The notes below the pieces were generated by a model. That model made no database searches, had not been told where the DNA came from, and saw only the letters and a list, made by a program, of their open reading frames with translations. From NCBI GenBank assembly GCA_045586405.1, contig JAZNAG010000104.1:4914-68913 (forward strand): a stretch of 64,000 nucleotides of DNA, read 5' to 3'. This DNA comes from SIG607 sp045586405. GTDB lineage: Bacteria; Bacillota; Clostridia; Oscillospirales; Acutalibacteraceae. Shown in pieces: positions 9,244 to 16,402 of the stretch. A program made the translations under genes and the position numbers. How positions within the stretch are numbered: the stretch's first letter is position 1; every line of letters begins with the position of its first letter.

Positions 9244-9270
9244 ATTTTTTCTCCCTATAAGTTTTTTATT

Positions 9271-9299
9271 ATTATAACAAATTTATTGTAATAAAGCAA
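9271..9299 (-). promoter_or_regulatory. Sigma-A promoter of the MFS-GH2 operon
   Basis: On the minus strand TTGCTT (9294-9299), a 17-bp spacer and TATAAT (9271-9276) lie 27 bp before the MFS start codon. Confidence 0.75.
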
Positions 9300-9300
9300 T

Positions 9301-9323
9301 AAACCGTTCAAATCGAACGGTTT
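9301..9323 (-). terminator. Terminator after the antiporter gene
   Basis: The stem AAACCGTTC/CGAACGGTTT with a short loop lies just past the antiporter stop codon. T-rich sequence flanks it on both strands. Confidence 0.65.
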
Positions 9324-9332
9324 ATCTTTTTG

Positions 9333-10622
9333 TTACTGCTTTTTTACAGCATTTAATTTAGTTGCTCTTCTCTCTTTTACGTGATGAGGAATAGGTTTGA
9401 TTTCGCCGGCGGCGGTAAGAGCCATACGTGTGAATACAGGACCGAAAATTTCATAAATCAGTACCGCAAAGAGAGTTATGTTTCTTATAAGTTCACCCTG
9501 ATTACCCAGCTGCATTGCTGTTGTACACATACCAAGAGCAACGCCTGCCTGCGGCAAGAGCGTGATACCAAGGTATTTACAAATGCTTTGAGTACAAGAA
9601 GTAAGTTTTGCGCTGATAAATGCACCAAGATACTTACCGATGGAACGGAAAATTATATATGTTAAGCCTATTAGAACTATAGAGATGCTTGTAAATACAT
9701 CAAGTTCCAGTTCGGCACCGCTTATAACAAAGAATATAGCAAACAACGGTGAGGTCCATTTATCGCTTGCCGCCATTAAATCGTGAGATAATGGACATAT
9801 ATTACAGAAAACTGTACCTAACATCATACAGGTGAGCAGCGACGAAAAATGCACCGAAACAGGTCCTATATTAAAGTGAAGCATTGAAAGAGAGGCGGTA
9901 AGGAAAACCGCACCGATAGTAAGATTCAGTCGGTTTGTGTTTGAATTGAACAGTTTTTCAAGCTGAGTTAAAACCCAACCCATGATTGTACCGAGAAGCA
10001 ATGAACAAATTATTTCAATAATGGGGTTAACAATTATTGAAATAATATCCATATCACCGCTGACAATAGTTTTTGCTATACCAAAGGACACAGCAAATGC
10101 AACAAGACCAACGGCATCGTCAAGGGCAACAATAGGTAAAAGAATCTTTGTAAGAGGGCCTTCCGCTTTGTACTGTCTTACTACCATAAGCGTTGCGGCA
10201 GGTGCAGTAGCAGTAGCAATAGCACCAAGAGTAATTGCCTGAGGTACAGAAATAATATCAGGCCGTATATAGTGAATAAAGAGCAAAGCCGCATCAACAA
10301 GGAGCAGCGCAACAATTGCCTGAACTATACCGATTACAAGGGCTTGCTTACCGGTTTTTTTAAGATCTTCCACCCTGAATTCATTACCAATAGAAAAAGC
10401 AATAAAGCCAAGAGCAACTTCAGATACAAGACCGAGGGATTCAACCTCACCCATACTACCGAAACCGAGGCCGTCAATATGTAATTTACCAAGACAGTAA
10501 GGTCCTATAAGAACGCCTGCTATAAGATAAGCAGTAACTGCAGGAAGCTTGATTTTCTTAAACAGTCTGGTCATAATAAGGCCGGTTAAAAGTGAAATTG
10601 AAACCGATAAAAGTGTACTCAT
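9333..10622 (-). CDS. Cation:proton antiporter (CPA2/Kef-type)
   Basis: The 429-residue protein has about twelve membrane-spanning segments across its length and belongs to the Na+/H+ exchanger (CPA) superfamily. Supporting segments are YLIAGVLIGPYCLGKLHI, GFIAFSIGNEFRVEDLKK, the LPIVALDDAVGLVAFA helix with adjacent Asp residues expected at the ion-binding site, and VISGAELELD. There is no C-terminal RCK/TrkA domain, unlike full-length KefB/C. It probably exchanges Na+ or K+ for protons. It is a single gene with its own promoter and terminator; the start ATG 10622 follows AAGAAGATG. Confidence 0.88.
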   Translation of the reverse strand: MSTLLSVSISLLTGLIMTRLFKKIKLPAVTAYLIAGVLIGPYCLGKLHIDGLGFGSMGEVESLGLVSEVALGFIAFSIGNEFRVEDLKKTGKQALVIGIVQAIVALLLVDAALLFIHYIRPDIISVPQAITLGAIATATAPAATLMVVRQYKAEGPLTKILLPIVALDDAVGLVAFAVSFGIAKTIVSGDMDIISIIVNPIIEIICSLLLGTIMGWVLTQLEKLFNSNTNRLNLTIGAVFLTASLSMLHFNIGPVSVHFSSLLTCMMLGTVFCNICPLSHDLMAASDKWTSPLFAIFFVISGAELELDVFTSISIVLIGLTYIIFRSIGKYLGAFISAKLTSCTQSICKYLGITLLPQAGVALGMCTTAMQLGNQGELIRNITLFAVLIYEIFGPVFTRMALTAAGEIKPIPHHVKERRATKLNAVKKQ

Positions 10623-10659
10623 AAAAATTCATCTTCTTATAATTTTTTAGTGCGCAGAA

Positions 10660-10688
10660 ATTATAACACAACAAACCTTAATATTCAA
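10660..10688 (-). promoter_or_regulatory. Sigma-A promoter of the antiporter
   Basis: On the minus strand TTGAAT (10683-10688), a 17-bp spacer and TATAAT (10660-10665) lie upstream of the antiporter start. Confidence 0.75.
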
Positions 10689-10702
10689 TAAGCAAAGATA
10701 CG

Positions 10703-10723
10703 AAAATCAAGGTAATTTTCGAT
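10703..10723 (-). terminator. Weak terminator-like hairpin after the AraC gene
   Basis: CGAAAAT and ATTTTCG form a short stem about 30 bp past the stop codon, followed on the minus strand by TATCTTT. The T run is poor. Confidence 0.4.
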
Positions 10724-10754
10724 AGCATTTTGTGAAATTAAACAATAAGTCTCA

Positions 10755-11570
10755 TTAGTATATTTTTGTCTTAATTTCGGACGGCGAATGCCCCATTATT
10801 CTTTTATAAACAGTACTGAAATAGTTTTGATCGTGAAAGCCCACCGAAAGAGCCGCCTCTCTTACCGAACATCCCTTTTGCAAAAGTTCTGTTGCATGAC
10901 GCATTTTTTGATGATTAAAATACTCCATAACGCCTACGCCGGCATAATAATTAAAGGTTTTTTGCATATTTATGGCACTCATATTGCAAAGCGCCGCAAT
11001 TTCATCTACCGACAGTCTTTCGTGAAGATGATTTGTCATAGTATTTACTATTTCAATATAGTTCTTTGCTTTTTGTGACATATCACCGGAACGAGAAACA
11101 AGATGCGACACAAGTTCTATAAGCAAAAGTTCTAGTCGCTTAACATACATAAGATGGGCATCACCCTCTGACTTCTGTCCTACTATAACAAGACCATGTC
11201 TTATGTTGTAGTATCTGACCGCCAGTTCGTGCAAAGACTTAACGCTTGACACATCGGTTATTTCGCAAACGCTATTTTGTATCTCCGGTATATTTTCCCC
11301 TGTAAAAGTAAATACGCAAACCTCCGCAGGACGACCACCCGTAACGGTAATGTTGTGAAACTGCATTGGATTATGAAGTATCGCCTGACCTGTCGTAAGT
11401 TCAAAAATGTTGGTATCGGCGGCAACGCTTATTGAACCGTCAATAACACATACAAGTTCCCAAAAATCATGTGTTTCGCCTTTAAAACGATAATCTGCCT
11501 CAAAAACCCAGTTATATGTAGTATATACTGCAGTAATATGCGGATTATTAGTTATTTGATGTAAAGTCAT
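10755..11570 (-). CDS. AraC family transcriptional regulator
   Basis: The 271-residue protein has an N-terminal cupin-like sensor domain (about 15-130) and a C-terminal AraC/XylS DNA-binding domain with two helix-turn-helix motifs (about 165-271). The second HTH is marked by AALSVGFHDQNYFSTVYKRI and the end by MGHSPSEIKTK. Such proteins usually activate sugar-use genes on binding a carbohydrate. It is divergent from the Gfo/Idh oxidoreductase gene at 11684, and a 9-bp inverted repeat lies in the shared 113-bp gap, so it probably controls that gene. The ligand is unknown. Confidence 0.9.
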   Translation of the reverse strand: MTLHQITNNPHITAVYTTYNWVFEADYRFKGETHDFWELVCVIDGSISVAADTNIFELTTGQAILHNPMQFHNITVTGGRPAEVCVFTFTGENIPEIQNSVCEITDVSSVKSLHELAVRYYNIRHGLVIVGQKSEGDAHLMYVKRLELLLIELVSHLVSRSGDMSQKAKNYIEIVNTMTNHLHERLSVDEIAALCNMSAINMQKTFNYYAGVGVMEYFNHQKMRHATELLQKGCSVREAALSVGFHDQNYFSTVYKRIMGHSPSEIKTKIY

Positions 11571-11594
11571 ATCTGCACCACCAAATTATACAAA

Positions 11595-11633
11595 TTCAAA
11601 GATTAAATATATAATAACATATATATCTTTGAA
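11595..11633. promoter_or_regulatory. Inverted repeat in the araC/oxidoreductase intergenic region
   Basis: TTCAAAGAT at 11595-11603 and ATCTTTGAA at 11625-11633 are perfect inverted copies around a very AT-rich centre. Their position between divergent genes suggests an operator for the AraC-type regulator. I see no clear consensus promoter for the oxidoreductase here, as expected for an activated promoter. Confidence 0.5.
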
Positions 11634-11683
11634 AGTAAATACCTTAAAATCAAATTATAAAATATCGTTTAGGAGGAAACGTT

Positions 11684-12967
11684 ATGAAACAGTTAACCGC
11701 CATCGTTATAGGTGCAGGTAGCCGTGGCAAAGGCTACACCGATATAATGGCAAAATGCCCTGAGAAGTTTAAGGTTGTAGGTGTTGCCGAGCCTATCGTT
11801 GATCGCCTTAACTATGTTAAAGATAAGCACAACATTGAAGAGGCTAATTGTTTTGACACCTGGGAAAAGATACTCGATATACCAAAATTTGCTGATATCG
11901 CCATAATTTCAACTATGGACCGTATGCATACCGAGCCGGCAATTAAAGCATTAGAGCTTGGTTATGATTTATTACTGGAAAAGCCTGTTGCCCCAACACC
12001 TGAAGAGTGTTCAATGATACTTAAAAAGGCTGAAGAGTGTAACCGCAAGGTAATGGTTTGCCACGTTTTACGTTATACCCCATTCTTTATGAAATTAAAG
12101 AACATTATTGACAGCGGAACTCTTGGCGAAGTAATTTCAGTGGACCATATCGAAGCTGTTGGCAACCGTCACCAAAGCCACAGTTTTGTACGCGGCAACT
12201 GGGGAAATTCAGAGCGTTCTTCATTTATGCTATTACAAAAATGCTGTCATGACCTTGATATTCTTCAGTGGCTGCTTGGCAAAGAGTGTAATAAAATTCA
12301 ATCTTTTGGTTCACGCAAATTCTTCCGTATTGAGAATGCACCTGAAGGTGCACCCGAACGCTGTACCGAAGGCTGTCCTCACGCCGAAACCTGCTACTAT
12401 AATGCAGTAAAGCTTTATCACGACAGCGATATCAATTGGTTCCGTGAAGCAGCCGCTATGAAACCTAATCCTTCAAATGAGGATGTATGGAAGGCACTTG
12501 AAACCACTCAGTACGGAAAATGTGTATACAAGTGCGATAACGATGTTGTTGACCATCAGACAGTAAATATGGAATTTGACGGTGGTGTTACCGCAACGTT
12601 GACTATGAGTGCCTTTACTAAGGGCGGACGCACAACTCGAATTATGGGAACAAAAGGTGAACTGTTTACCGAAATGAATTCAACCGGTGATAAAGCCTTT
12701 AATTTCTTTGATTTTGAAACCCGTACTTTCCGTTATATTGATGCTGAAATTGCTATTACAGGCGACAGCATTGCTTCGGGACACGGCGGCGGCGACGCAG
12801 GAATAATAGAAGCACTATACCAGTATCTTACCGACGAACTTAAAGCAGAAGACGTTAGTGAAATTGGTATTTCCTGCCGTAACCATATGCTTGCTTTTGC
12901 TGCTGAAGATGCTCGTCTTTCAGGCACAGTAATAAGCCTTGATGAGTATATTAAAAAATATATGTAA
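11684..12967 (+). CDS. Gfo/Idh/MocA family oxidoreductase with a cysteine cluster
   Basis: The 427-residue cytoplasmic protein has an N-terminal NAD(P)-binding Rossmann domain starting VIGAGSRGKGY, the family motif EKPVAPT (catalytic Lys) near residue 100, and the C-terminal alpha/beta domain with CHDLDILQWLLG. Residues ~220-285 carry a Cys cluster, CTEGCPHAETC plus KCVYKC, that may bind a metal; it appears typical of one subgroup. Members oxidise or reduce sugars, inositols or amino sugars. The start ATG 11684 follows TAGGAGG, and the gene is divergent from an AraC regulator. The substrate is unknown. Confidence 0.88.
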   Translation: MKQLTAIVIGAGSRGKGYTDIMAKCPEKFKVVGVAEPIVDRLNYVKDKHNIEEANCFDTWEKILDIPKFADIAIISTMDRMHTEPAIKALELGYDLLLEKPVAPTPEECSMILKKAEECNRKVMVCHVLRYTPFFMKLKNIIDSGTLGEVISVDHIEAVGNRHQSHSFVRGNWGNSERSSFMLLQKCCHDLDILQWLLGKECNKIQSFGSRKFFRIENAPEGAPERCTEGCPHAETCYYNAVKLYHDSDINWFREAAAMKPNPSNEDVWKALETTQYGKCVYKCDNDVVDHQTVNMEFDGGVTATLTMSAFTKGGRTTRIMGTKGELFTEMNSTGDKAFNFFDFETRTFRYIDAEIAITGDSIASGHGGGDAGIIEALYQYLTDELKAEDVSEIGISCRNHMLAFAAEDARLSGTVISLDEYIKKYM

Positions 12968-12970
12968 CTA

Positions 12971-13003
12971 AAAAGTTCCCTCAGTGCAGAGGGAACTTTT
13001 TTT
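12971..13003. terminator. Bidirectional terminator
   Basis: The stem AAAAGTTCCCTC/GAGGGAACTTTT with loop AGTGCA is followed by T's, between the oxidoreductase and the converging DUF5662 gene. Confidence 0.85.
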
Positions 13004-13538
13004 AATAATCATCGTTGTTTTTTATATAATTTTTTATATATGAGAATGTTTCTTTTTCGCCTTTTTCGCTAAGCATAACAAGAAGTTTTTCAAGAAAATC
13101 AGATGTTTCATTGTGAATAAATCTATTAGGCTTACCGCGCAAAAAGTATTCAAGAGGATGACTATTTGTATAATTTTTGCCTTGATATATTTTACTTGCC
13201 GCAACCCTGTCACAGAACATTTCAATAACGAAAACAAGAGGCATTTTTATAGGCTCGACCTTTCGCGTTGAGGGCTGATAGTCGGTCCAATATTCGAAAT
13301 GATGTTTGTTTCTGCCCTTGTGGTGCATCCAAGCTGAAGAATAACCTTTTTCAGCCCGTTCGGCTTCGTTAGGACTTTTAGTGCCTAAAAAATAATGAAC
13401 ACCGCATAAAAACTCAACAGGGTTATACTTTGAAAGGTCATGTAAAAGACCTCGCCAAAGAATCCCTGCCTTGAAGCAGTGTTTTATTACGCAATTTCTA
13501 TGCCTGGTAATTGTTATAAAGTGCTTAAAAAAATTCAC
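13002..13538 (-). CDS. DUF5662 family protein
   Basis: The 178-residue protein matches the uncharacterised DUF5662 family by recall, from its histidine-rich core: LLHDLSKYNPVEF, AWMHHKGRNKHHFEYW and FVIEMFCDRVAASK. The ordered His/Asp residues resemble an HD-type metal-binding helical fold, so a phosphohydrolase-like activity is conceivable but unproven. It has no signal peptide or membrane segment. Translation starts at GTG 13538 behind AGGGTGATG. It stands alone between the oxidoreductase terminator and the tRNA cluster, so the context does not suggest a pathway. Confidence 0.75.
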   Translation of the reverse strand: MNFFKHFITITRHRNCVIKHCFKAGILWRGLLHDLSKYNPVEFLCGVHYFLGTKSPNEAERAEKGYSSAWMHHKGRNKHHFEYWTDYQPSTRKVEPIKMPLVFVIEMFCDRVAASKIYQGKNYTNSHPLEYFLRGKPNRFIHNETSDFLEKLLVMLSEKGEKETFSYIKNYIKNNDDY

Positions 13539-13604
13539 ACCATCACCCTATATTTTTTGATATTTTTAATTATATCACAAGGAAAAAACATATTCAAGAA
13601 ATAA

Positions 13605-13633
13605 AAAACCAAGTCATAAGACTTGGTTTTTTT
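13605..13633 (-). terminator. Terminator of the four-tRNA operon
   Basis: The stem AAAACCAAGTC/GACTTGGTTTT with loop ATAA is followed on the minus strand by T's, directly after tRNA-Gly. Confidence 0.85.
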
Positions 13634-13708
13634 GGAGCGGATTACGGGGCTCGAACCCGCTACCTCCACCTTGGCAAGGTGGCGCTCTACCAGATGAGCT
13701 AAATCCGC
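13633..13708 (-). tRNA. tRNA-Gly (anticodon GCC)
   Basis: The acceptor stem GCGGATT/AATCCGC carries an encoded CCA. The anticodon loop TTGCCAA in a CCACC/GGTGG stem gives GCC. It is the last gene of a four-tRNA operon. Confidence 0.95.
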
Positions 13709-13715
13709 AAAATTA

Positions 13716-13791
13716 TGGTGCCTCCGGTCGGAATCGAACCAACGACACGGGGATTTTCAGTCCCCTGCTCTACCAACTGAGCTACAGAGGC
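13716..13791 (-). tRNA. tRNA-Phe (anticodon GAA)
   Basis: The acceptor stem GCCTCTG/CGGAGGC carries an encoded CCA. The anticodon loop CTGAAAA in a GGGGA/TCCCC stem gives GAA. Confidence 0.95.
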
Positions 13792-13796
13792 AAAAC

Positions 13797-13873
13797 TGGC
13801 GACCTGGATGGGGCTCGAACCCACGACCTCTAGCGTGACAGGCTAGCGTTCTAACCAGCTGAACTACCAGGCC
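13797..13873 (-). tRNA. tRNA-Asp (anticodon GTC)
   Basis: The acceptor stem GGCCTGG/CCAGGTC carries an encoded CCA. The anticodon loop CTGTCAC in a CTAGC/GCTAG stem gives GTC. Confidence 0.95.
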
Positions 13874-13880
13874 ATAAAAA

Positions 13881-13956
13881 TGGTGGGAACAATAGGGCTC
13901 GAACCTATGACCCTCTGCTTGTAAGGCAGATGCTCTCCCAGCTGAGCTATGCTCCC
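13881..13956 (-). tRNA. tRNA-Val (anticodon TAC)
   Basis: The acceptor stem GGGAGCA/TGTTCCC carries an encoded CCA. The anticodon loop CTTACAA gives TAC. It is the first gene of the tRNA operon. Confidence 0.95.
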
Positions 13957-13992
13957 ACATCGAACCGCTACCCGTGTACCGGCGACTTTGAT

Positions 13993-14021
13993 ATAATACC
14001 ACAATGACTATTGTTTGTCAA
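13993..14021 (-). promoter_or_regulatory. Sigma-A promoter of the tRNA operon
   Basis: On the minus strand TTGACA (14016-14021), a 17-bp spacer and TATTAT (13993-13998) lie 36 bp before tRNA-Val. The GC-rich stretch after it resembles a stable-RNA discriminator. Confidence 0.8.
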
Positions 14022-14055
14022 CACTTTTTTAAAAAAAGTTTTAAAATTTTTTCTT

Positions 14056-14934
14056 TTACTTTTTATCCTTTAAAATCGACTTGATTTCTGAAGGAGTAAA
14101 GACATAATTTTTGTTGCAAAAATGGCATTCAACCTTAATTTCAGGCATTTCGTCAGCCATAGCAGTCAGTTCTTCTTCACTTATACCGGACAGCATTTTA
14201 ACCGTTCTTTCTCTACTGCACGGACAAACATAAGCGGTATTTTCTTCATATAAAACCTCTGTTTCAAATCCGCTAAGCATTTCAAAAAGAATGTCCTTAA
14301 CATCTTTGCCCTCGTCCATCATAGCAGTAATTGGACGAATGTGTTTTAAATTTTCTTCAAGTTTATCAATAGTTTTATCGTCTGCACCGGGAAGAAGCTG
14401 TATAATAATCCCCCCCGCCTTTTTAACGGTTAAGTCTGTATTAACCAGCACACCTAAAGAACATACCGTAGGTATCTGCTCACTAACAGCATAGTAAGCC
14501 GTAATATCTTCAGCAATTTCACCCGAAACAAGCGGTACAGAGCCGCTGTAAGGCTCTTTCATACCAACGTCTTTTATAACATAAACCAGACCGTTAGTGC
14601 CAACAGCGCCGCCTACGTCAAGTTTGCCGTTATCTTTAAGAGGAAGTTCAACCTTAGAATCCCCAACATAGCCGCGAACATTACCTGTAGAGTCTGCAAC
14701 AGCCACAACAGTACCTGCAGGGCCTCCACCGTTTATTTTAACGGTTACTGTATGGTCCTTACCCTTCATCATATTGCCCATTATTGAAGTAGCGGTGAGC
14801 AGTCTGCCAAGTGCCGCTGTCATTACAGCACTTGTTTTATGATACTTCTCAGCATTTGCTACAATATCGGTTGAATCAAGGGCGGTTGCCATTACGGCAC
14901 CGTCACTTGTAATACATCTAATCAGCTTTCCCAA
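14056..14934 (-). CDS. hslO: Hsp33 redox-regulated molecular chaperone
   Basis: The 292-residue cytoplasmic holdase matches Hsp33 in length and order. The N-terminal domain includes TAALGRLLTATSIMGNMMKG and KINGGGPAGTVVAVAD. The C-terminal zinc switch has the four required cysteines as CPC in VCPCSRERT and CxxC in CHFCNKNY; their oxidation releases zinc and activates the chaperone. It is the last gene of a minus-strand unit after a methyltransferase and a YerC-type regulator, with two bases between it and the methyltransferase stop. Confidence 0.96.
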   Translation of the reverse strand: MGKLIRCITSDGAVMATALDSTDIVANAEKYHKTSAVMTAALGRLLTATSIMGNMMKGKDHTVTVKINGGGPAGTVVAVADSTGNVRGYVGDSKVELPLKDNGKLDVGGAVGTNGLVYVIKDVGMKEPYSGSVPLVSGEIAEDITAYYAVSEQIPTVCSLGVLVNTDLTVKKAGGIIIQLLPGADDKTIDKLEENLKHIRPITAMMDEGKDVKDILFEMLSGFETEVLYEENTAYVCPCSRERTVKMLSGISEEELTAMADEMPEIKVECHFCNKNYVFTPSEIKSILKDKK

Positions 14935-14936
14935 GT

Positions 14937-15680
14937 TTAGCGTTCCTTTCTGACTACAAAAACGTTTCTTTGTGAGTTCTTCTGCGGTTTACTAAAGGTA
15001 TTTTCACCAAATACTTTCAGTACTTTAAAGCCTGATTTTTCAAGCATTACGGTGAGAGTTTTATTATCATAAACTCTCTCAGAAAAATATTCACTGCTTC
15101 TTTCATAAGTACCGTTTTGCTCAACAAAAAAGTCAAGATTTATATCGGTAATTTTACTTTTTTTATCATAAAAATTCTGCCAGACACACATAGTATTATC
15201 ATTTTCAAAAACAAAGCAATTATCTGCCAGAATGTTTTTTTGCTTATATTCGGTATTTACATCAAAAATAAACAGTTTCCCCTGCTCTAAAAACAGCGAA
15301 ACTCTGTTAAAAAAGCGTTGCAGAGTGCGTTTGTCGGTTATATGATTTACGGTATCAAGACAGCATACAGCACCGTCAACGGTACCGTACAAATCCATGT
15401 CCTCTCCCCTTTGGTTAAGAAACAAAACCGAAAGATTTTGCTCTTTTGCCTTTTGGGTTGCAACACTTAACATTTCAGCTGACGGATCAACGGCAATAAC
15501 GTCTATTCCCCTGCTTGCAAACTGGAGAGAAAAATTACCCGTACCGCAACCTACATCCAAAAGCAAAGAAGGAATACTGCCATACCTTTCGAAAAGATTT
15601 AAAAGATAATCGGTACGTGATTTATAATCTACATCTGCCGTCAATTCATCATAAAAATTTGAAAACAGCTCGTAACTCAT
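14937..15680 (-). CDS. Class I SAM-dependent methyltransferase
   Basis: The 247-residue protein has a Rossmann-like methyltransferase fold. Motif I is LLDVGCGTGNFSLQF (SAM binding), followed by the acidic residue of VIAVDPSAEM, and VDGAVCCLDTVNHI is the post-motif region. It resembles small-molecule or YdjA/UbiE-like methyltransferases of Firmicutes; the substrate is not evident. It lies between yerC (TAA and ATG directly adjacent) and hslO, so the three genes are probably one transcript. Confidence 0.88.
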   Translation of the reverse strand: MSYELFSNFYDELTADVDYKSRTDYLLNLFERYGSIPSLLLDVGCGTGNFSLQFASRGIDVIAVDPSAEMLSVATQKAKEQNLSVLFLNQRGEDMDLYGTVDGAVCCLDTVNHITDKRTLQRFFNRVSLFLEQGKLFIFDVNTEYKQKNILADNCFVFENDNTMCVWQNFYDKKSKITDINLDFFVEQNGTYERSSEYFSERVYDNKTLTVMLEKSGFKVLKVFGENTFSKPQKNSQRNVFVVRKER

Positions 15681-15965
15681 TTACTCTCTTGTTCTCTCCA
15701 AAATCGTATTAATAGCGCCTGTGCCGTCGCTCATCATTCTTTTAACTCTGCTTACAGTAGCGGTACTGGCACCTGTTTCTTTAACAATTTCACTGTAAAC
15801 ACGTCTTTCTTTAAGCATTTTTGCAACCATATAACGCTGAGCTATTGATAATAGTTCTTTAGTGGTGCAAACATCCTTAAAAAAGTCAGCACATTCAGCA
15901 TCATTTTCTATGCTTAAAATAGCTTTATAAAACAATTCTGCAGTTTTTTTCTCGGAAGGATTCAT
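15681..15965 (-). CDS. yerC: YerC/YecD family TrpR-like regulator (candidate HisR)
   Basis: The 94-residue protein is an all-helical TrpR-superfamily DNA-binding protein. The helix-turn-helix region is IVKETGASTATVSRVKRMM, and CTTKELLSIAQRYMVAKML matches the YerC/YecD family. Comparative-genomics work, as I recall it, proposed members as the histidine-biosynthesis repressor HisR in Firmicutes. The window also contains a complete his operon whose promoter carries a palindrome, which fits. It leads the unit yerC-methyltransferase-hslO and has a clear promoter; the start ATG follows AAAGGAAAA. Family is secure, the HisR role is inferred. Confidence 0.9.
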   Translation of the reverse strand: MNPSEKKTAELFYKAILSIENDAECADFFKDVCTTKELLSIAQRYMVAKMLKERRVYSEIVKETGASTATVSRVKRMMSDGTGAINTILERTRE

Positions 15966-15997
15966 AATAATTTTCCTTTCTCTGATATACTAAAAAT

Positions 15998-16026
15998 ATT
16001 TTAACAGATTAAAGCGCGAAAGTCAA
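15998..16026 (-). promoter_or_regulatory. Sigma-A promoter of the yerC-hslO operon
   Basis: On the minus strand TTGACT (16021-16026), a 17-bp spacer and TAAAAT (15998-16003) lie upstream of yerC. Confidence 0.75.
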
Positions 16027-16070
16027 TAAGGCTTTCGTTGTGTTTTTTCTAATTTTATAAAACTAAACTA

Positions 16071-16099
16071 TTGACTTTTTTGTAAAAATATTGTATCAT
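16071..16099 (+). promoter_or_regulatory. Sigma-A promoter of tRNA-Leu
   Basis: TTGACT (16071-16076), a 17-bp spacer and TATCAT (16094-16099) lie 15 bp before the tRNA gene. Confidence 0.75.
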
Positions 16100-16114
16100 T
16101 GCTAATGTTATCAC

Positions 16115-16201
16115 GCCGCTGTGGTGGAATAGGCAGACACAAGGGACTTAAAATCCCTCGGTAGCAATACCGTACCGGTTCAAGTCCGGTCAGCGGCACC
16201 A
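16115..16201 (+). tRNA. tRNA-Leu (anticodon TAA)
   Basis: This 87-nt class II tRNA has acceptor stem GCCGCTG/CAGCGGC and an encoded CCA. The anticodon loop CTTAAAA gives TAA, and a long variable arm is present. Confidence 0.95.
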
Positions 16202-16235
16202 AAAAAAGCAAGTCTTTTGACTTGCTTTTTTTATT
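16202..16235 (+). terminator. Terminator after tRNA-Leu
   Basis: The stem AAAAGCAAGTC/GACTTGCTTTT with loop TTTT is followed by a long T run. Confidence 0.85.
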
Positions 16236-16335
16236 TTTTCGTTAACGCCGAAGAAAATATACGTGACATTTTCTTTATTGAACAGTACCTAAAAGCAGAC
16301 AATTTTTTCGTTCAAAATGACAACACGCTTATATA

Positions 16336-16364
16336 TTGTAATAAACTTAATGTTATGCTATAAT
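16336..16364 (+). promoter_or_regulatory. Sigma-A promoter of the giant surface protein
   Basis: TTGTAA (16336-16341), a 17-bp spacer and TATAAT (16359-16364) lie 38 bp before the start codon. Confidence 0.75.
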
Positions 16365-16402
16365 AAATTATCTATATTTTATTTTAGCGAAAGGAAGATT
16401 TT

